From Dehalococcoidia bacterium (lineage in GTDB: Bacteria > Chloroflexota > Dehalococcoidia > UBA2979): DNA of 8,153 bases. Where the stretch lies: NCBI GenBank assembly GCA_023228825.1, contig JALOAL010000029.1:1-8153 (forward strand). Direction: 5' to 3'. The position numbers were made by a program, and so were the translations under genes. Each line of letters starts with the position of its first letter. Within the stretch, counting starts at the first letter, position 1. This document shows, one piece after another, positions 5,270 through 8,153 of the stretch. The notes beneath the pieces are model-generated. The model was not told where the DNA came from. It did no database searches and saw nothing but the letters and a program-made list of their open reading frames with translations.

Positions 5270-6679
5270 CTACTCCGAGGCCGGTGCGCTGCCCTCGCTG
5301 GAGCCGCGCCCGCGCCCGCCCCGACGCCCACGGCGCCGCCGACGCTTCTGCTCGGCGTCCCCTCCAGAACCCGAGCCAGAGCCAGAGCCAGAACCAGAAC
5401 CCGACGCGCCGCCACCGTCCCTGGCCACCGGCTGTTGCGAAGCCGGGCGTTGGCCCCGCGGCTGCTCCCCGGCGGCCGGATCGCCCGCACGACGGCGCGT
5501 GATGCGGATACCCGAGCGCGACTCGCCCGCCTCCGGGCGCTCACCGCGAGGCTGCCCGGCGCCCGTCCCGCCTCGCCGGCGTCGACGCTCGCCCTCCGGC
5601 GCACTGCCGGAGCGCTTCGGACGCTCGCCGGAGCGCGGACCGCTACGGGCGCCACCCTCGCGCGAGCGGTCGCCCGCGGCACGCTGACGGCGACGGGCGG
5701 CGCGCTCCTCCTCGTCCACCACCGGGCCCCCCTCCGCCGCGGCGTCACGCAACGGACGGTCGACGGGCGAGAGGACGGCGATCAGGTTCTCGGTGCGGCG
5801 ACGGTCCTTGTCGCGCAGCGCCTCCTCGATCTCCACGTCCAGTTCCTCCGGGCGCAGCGTGGTGCCCATCTGGCGCTTGACCGCCTCCGTGGAGATCTCG
5901 ATGATCTGGCCGCTTTCCTCGAACCGCAGGCGCACCATCTCCGTCAGCGCGTTGATGCTCAGCACCTTCGCCTTGCCCACGGGCGTGGTCAGTTTCTTGC
6001 CCACCTTGGGCAGGCTGCCCACGATCTCGCGGTAGGCGTCCACCTCGAACGAGAGGCAGCACAGCAGGCGGCCGCAGACCCCGGAGATCTTGGAGGGGTT
6101 GGGCGCCAGCCCCTGGTCCTTCGCCATCTTGATGGAGATGGCGGGGAACTCCGTCATCCACGTGGAGCAACAGAGGCCGCGGCCGCACTGGCCCAGGCCG
6201 CCCACCGCCTTCGCGCGGTCGCGGTCGCCCACCTGCTCCACCCACAGGTCCGGCAGGTCCAGCGCCCGCGCCACCTCGCGTTGGATGCGGTCAGAGACGT
6301 CGCCGGCGTTCTCACGGGCGGAGAAGGTCATCTCCGCATACTTCCCCGCCAGGTCATAGGTAATGGAGGCGACACGCGCGCGGGGATCAACGCGTGCCGC
6401 GGCCGCCTGCGCGCGGCTGACGTCCTCCTCCGCGCGACGCTTCTGCATGCGGTGTTGCTCTACCTCCTCCGCAGAGGCCAGGCGGTCCACCACGCGGATC
6501 GGGCCTTCCGGCTTGGCGTTGACCACTTGGTCCGGGGTGAGCACCACCCAGCCGAGGCGCTCGCCTCGGTCCGTCTTCACCACGACGTAGTCGCCAATGC
6601 CCAGGCGCAGGTCCCCGGGCGCGCAGTAGTGGAGCGGTCCGGCCTCGACGTAGCGGATGCCGACGATGTGTTGGTCCAT
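5270..6679 (-). CDS. ricT: PSP1 domain protein, RicT/YaaT family, with long basic tail
   Basis: A 469-residue protein whose first 300 residues match the PSP1/RicT family. In Bacillus subtilis RicT works with RicA and RicF as an Fe-S-bearing complex that steers RNase Y mRNA processing; partners in this organism are unknown. The two signature cysteine clusters are present: GGLGQCGRGLCCSTWM (160-175; Cys165, Cys170, Cys171) and SGVCGRLLCCLSFE (199-212; Cys202, Cys207, Cys208), flanking ISIKMAKDQGLAPNPSKI. From about residue 310 the protein is low-complexity and very basic, adding some 160 residues over the usual 270-300: arginine/glycine-rich stretches, a run of seven Ser-Gly dipeptides (426-439) and a final QKRRRRRGRRGGRGRG (444-459). 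Such a tail could bind RNA; that is inference. The ATG at 6679 gives the expected N-terminus MDQHIVGIRYVEAG but has no Shine-Dalgarno, and lies 14 bases after the holB stop, suggesting translational coupling. Confidence 0.93.
   Translation of the reverse strand: MDQHIVGIRYVEAGPLHYCAPGDLRLGIGDYVVVKTDRGERLGWVVLTPDQVVNAKPEGPIRVVDRLASAEEVEQHRMQKRRAEEDVSRAQAAAARVDPRARVASITYDLAGKYAEMTFSARENAGDVSDRIQREVARALDLPDLWVEQVGDRDRAKAVGGLGQCGRGLCCSTWMTEFPAISIKMAKDQGLAPNPSKISGVCGRLLCCLSFEVDAYREIVGSLPKVGKKLTTPVGKAKVLSINALTEMVRLRFEESGQIIEISTEAVKRQMGTTLRPEELDVEIEEALRDKDRRRTENLIAVLSPVDRPLRDAAAEGGPVVDEEERAARRRQRAAGDRSREGGARSGPRSGERPKRSGSAPEGERRRRRGGTGAGQPRGERPEAGESRSGIRITRRRAGDPAAGEQPRGQRPASQQPVARDGGGASGSGSGSGSGSGSGGDAEQKRRRRRGRRGGRGRGSSEGSAPASE
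5363..5404 (-). repeat. Imperfect hexanucleotide repeat encoding (Ser-Gly)7
   Basis: Seven imperfect copies of a TCTGGC-like hexamer on the minus strand (GAGCCA/GAACCA on the plus strand), in frame, encode residues 426-439 of the RicT protein. Variation between TCT/TCG and GGC/GGT/GGA shows the copies have drifted. Copy number could change by slippage in units of two residues without a frameshift. Confidence 0.8.
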
Positions 6680-6693
6680 GAGAATGCGAGGCG

Positions 6694-7809
6694 CTAGCCG
6701 GTGCCGGCGGGCTCGCGTTCCTCCTTTCGGTCTGGCGCGGGCCCGTGGAGGACCGGGAGGTCAAGCATCATGACCTCCAGCGCCAGGGTGGCGTGGGTGT
6801 TGGCGAGCAGGTGCTCGCGCGCCGTCCGGATCGCCCGCAGCGCGCGGAGCGCCTCCTGCGGGGTACAGACGGCCGCCTCTTCGGTGGCTGCGGGGGAGAC
6901 CTCCGCTCGGGCGTCCGAGGCGGCGACCAGGACGTCGCGCCACCAGTCGCTCCAGAGGTCGATGGTCTGCAGGACGATGGTGCGGTCCTTGTACCAGGCC
7001 TCGCCCTGTCGCGCCGCCCAGTCGAAACGCTCGTTGCGGGAGGCGCGCGCCAGCCGTCTCACGTCGGACGCCACGGACTCGCGCAGGACGGCCCAGGCCG
7101 GGTCCGCCAGCACCCGCATGGCCTCGCCGTAGCGTCCGCGCGTCAGCCGCGCCAGCAGGTGCGGGTCCGTCACCTCCGGGTGCTGCGCCAGGGCCGCCGC
7201 CAGCGCGCTGTGGGACATGGGCCGCAGCGTCACCTCCTGGCAGCGCGAGCGGATCGTGGCCAGCAGCGCGTCCGGGTCCGTGGCCAGCAGGATGATCACC
7301 ACGCCGGCGGGCGGCTCCTCCAGCGTCTTCAGCAACGCGTGCGCGGCCTCTCGCTGCAATTCGTTCGCGGTGTCGATGACGAAGATGCGCCGAGGGCTGG
7401 CGAACGGCGCCAGTGCAGCCACGCGCTCCAGCCGCCGCACCTGGCAGATGCGGATGATGGTGGAGTCGTCCTTCTGATGATCGTGGTTGGACTCGTCGCA
7501 CACCCCGCCAATGGCGATGCGTTCGACGTCCGGCAGTTCGCCGGCCTCCAGTTGCCGCGCCGCCCGCGTCGTCAGGTCCGGCACGGAAGGGTCGTCCGCG
7601 CTGGGCGAGACCAGCGTCTGCGCCAGGCGCAGGGCCAGCGTGCCCTTGCCCACGCCCTCCGGCCCGCCGAACAGGAACGCATGCGACAGCGATCCCGCCG
7701 AGATGGCGCGCCGCAGCGACTCCACGGCCTCGTCCTGGCCGAAGACGCCCCAGGAGTTGGACGCCCCCTCCCCGGTCCTCGCCACGTCGGGCACGGCGAG
7801 GTCAGGCAT
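6694..7809 (-). CDS. holB: DNA polymerase III subunit delta' (clamp loader)
   Basis: A 371-residue AAA+ clamp-loader subunit that helps open and load the sliding clamp at the replication fork. Seen in order: WGVFGQDEAVESLRRAI (20-36), a Walker A-like loop GPEGVGKGT (49-57, Lys55 kept), a Walker B-like strand RIFVIDTANEL (141-151, Asp146, with Thr where Glu is common), ALLKTLEEPP (158-167), a sensor-1 strand ILLATDPD, and the SRC motif (188-190) that supplies the trans-acting arginine in clamp loaders. The C-terminal helical domain includes DLWSDWWRDVLVAA (about 270-283), typical of delta'. The zinc-module cysteines that usually lie between Walker A and Walker B (C-x8-C-x2-C-x2-C type) are missing; residues 66-95 are cysteine-free. 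The start at 7809 is the ATG nearest the conserved domain; its ribosome site is poor. The gene leads the holB-ricT-sulfurtransferase cluster. A tmk gene, often upstream, is not in the window. Confidence 0.9.
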   Translation of the reverse strand: MPDLAVPDVARTGEGASNSWGVFGQDEAVESLRRAISAGSLSHAFLFGGPEGVGKGTLALRLAQTLVSPSADDPSVPDLTTRAARQLEAGELPDVERIAIGGVCDESNHDHQKDDSTIIRICQVRRLERVAALAPFASPRRIFVIDTANELQREAAHALLKTLEEPPAGVVIILLATDPDALLATIRSRCQEVTLRPMSHSALAAALAQHPEVTDPHLLARLTRGRYGEAMRVLADPAWAVLRESVASDVRRLARASRNERFDWAARQGEAWYKDRTIVLQTIDLWSDWWRDVLVAASDARAEVSPAATEEAAVCTPQEALRALRAIRTAREHLLANTHATLALEVMMLDLPVLHGPAPDRKEEREPAGTG

Positions 7810-7836
7810 AGCCCGCGCGATCTCGGAAGCAACGGC

Positions 7837-7855
7837 CCGGCGGCCCGGCCGCCGG
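7837..7855 (-). promoter_or_regulatory. Strong GC hairpin in the holB leader
   Basis: CCGGCGGCC and GGCCGCCGG are perfect nine-base inverted arms around a single C, folding as an eight-base-pair all-GC stem with a three-base loop. The structure would lie about 28-46 nucleotides upstream of the holB ATG in the mRNA, if transcription starts further upstream. No U-tract follows, so it is not an intrinsic terminator. It might affect mRNA stability or translation, or be chance in a GC-rich leader. Confidence 0.5.
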
Positions 7856-8041
7856 CGTAGAGGTGTCCATGTTGCCCGGTCCCCGCTCGATACGGCGGGT
7901 GCGTGCTGCAAACGTCGTGGCCGCCCCCGCAGGCACGCACCCAGCGGCGCGAGGCGGACCGTGATTCGATCTCTCTGCGGAGTATGCCACGCCTCGCGTC
8001 AGCCGGGCGAGTGACGCCATCCGGGGGGCGAGCAGCCCTCT

Positions 8042-8103
8042 CCCCTCCCGATGTACAGACCGGGGAGATATCGGACACCCGTTCGGGGACATATCGGACA
8101 CTC
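8042..8103 (-). repeat. Right arm of the imperfect inverted repeat (IS-end-like)
   Basis: Read leftwards on the minus strand from 8103, this matches 51-112 at 51 of 62 positions, with the first 23 bases identical. The TGTCCGATATGTCCCC unit starts at 8100 and a second copy, TGTCCGATATCTCCCC, at 8077, again 23 bases apart and better preserved than in the left arm. On the plus strand CCCGTTCGGG (8078-8087) forms a small perfect palindrome at the junction of the two units; the left arm lacks it. The arm is about 233 bases upstream of the holB start. Confidence 0.85.
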
Positions 8104-8153
8104 CAGCAGCGCGGCGGAGGGCGGGAGGTGCCGTCCGATGCCGCTACGGGAGC

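Larger units (their letters stand above)
7810..8153. other. 344-base non-coding stretch upstream of holB
   Basis: No frame here gives a convincing protein. From the holB start outward the stretch holds a strong GC hairpin (7837-7855), a CTGACG/GCATACTCCGC motif pair on the minus strand (8002-7977) that resembles one before the mutY-like gene, the right inverted-repeat arm (8042-8103), and 50 bases of unremarkable sequence. No well-spaced -35/-10 pair for holB could be picked out. Confidence 0.5.

Noticed and set aside
4937..6697. Long plus-strand open frame (586 codons)
   Set aside because: Antisense to ricT and the sulfurtransferase, both identified by motifs; the translation is low-complexity with no family pattern.
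7802..8101. 99-codon minus-strand frame starting with GTG inside the right repeat arm
   Set aside because: No recognisable motif, no ribosome site, arginine/proline-rich, and its first residues are just the translated repeat units.
51..8103. Target-site duplication flanking the inverted arms
   Set aside because: The bases next to the arms (left ...CAGCCGAC, right CAGCAGCG...) do not form a direct repeat ending at one arm and starting at the other. The GAG/CTC at the tips is part of the inverted match.
1..8153. CRISPR array, tRNA, rRNA or riboswitch
   Set aside because: No regularly spaced repeats beyond the two arms and no cloverleaf or conserved aptamer core was recognised on either strand. 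A covariance-model scan was not possible here.

Overview
The window is very GC-rich (roughly 70% by eye) and carries seven protein-coding genes, six on the minus strand and one (mutY-like) on the plus strand. Gene content (delta-prime clamp-loader subunit next to a PSP1/RicT protein, a short MutY-type glycosylase without a NUDIX-like domain, a single-chain M16 protease) and codon bias point to a free-living high-GC bacterium. A Chloroflexota lineage (Dehalococcoidia-like) is my best guess, with Actinomycetota as the alternative. This comes from family knowledge and was not tested by a search.

Layout from left to right: an imperfect inverted-repeat arm (51-112); alpha/beta hydrolase (175-945, -); a small unrecognised protein with a vaguely Nudix-like pattern (1156-1647, -); M16 zinc protease (1791-3122, -) with a good candidate promoter; a divergent intergenic region; a MutY-type DNA glycosylase (3368-4375, +); then, convergent and sharing a CTAG with overlapping stop codons, a two-domain rhodanese sulfurtransferase (4372-5214, -); PSP1/RicT with a long basic disordered tail (5270-6679, -); DNA polymerase III delta-prime (6694-7809, -); a 344-base non-coding stretch with a strong hairpin in the holB leader; and the second inverted-repeat arm (8042-8103).

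holB and ricT are 14 bases apart and, with the sulfurtransferase 55 bases further on, form a probable operon read leftwards. holB-ricT adjacency is a familiar core-genome arrangement. The M16, Nudix-like and hydrolase genes lie in the same direction but are separated by 143- and 210-base gaps, so they may be separate units.

The most unusual points are: (1) two arms of about 62 bp in inverted orientation, 51/62 identical, with a perfect 23-bp outer block, each built from two copies of a TGTCCGATATGTCCCC-like unit at a 23-bp offset, bracketing 8.05 kb of core-type genes with no transposase; (2) a MutY-type glycosylase whose catalytic glutamate is alanine while the catalytic aspartate and HhH motif are intact, with one Fe-S cysteine spacing shortened by a residue; (3) a sulfurtransferase with cysteines in the loops of both rhodanese domains. 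No RNA gene, CRISPR array or integrase/transposase gene was seen.
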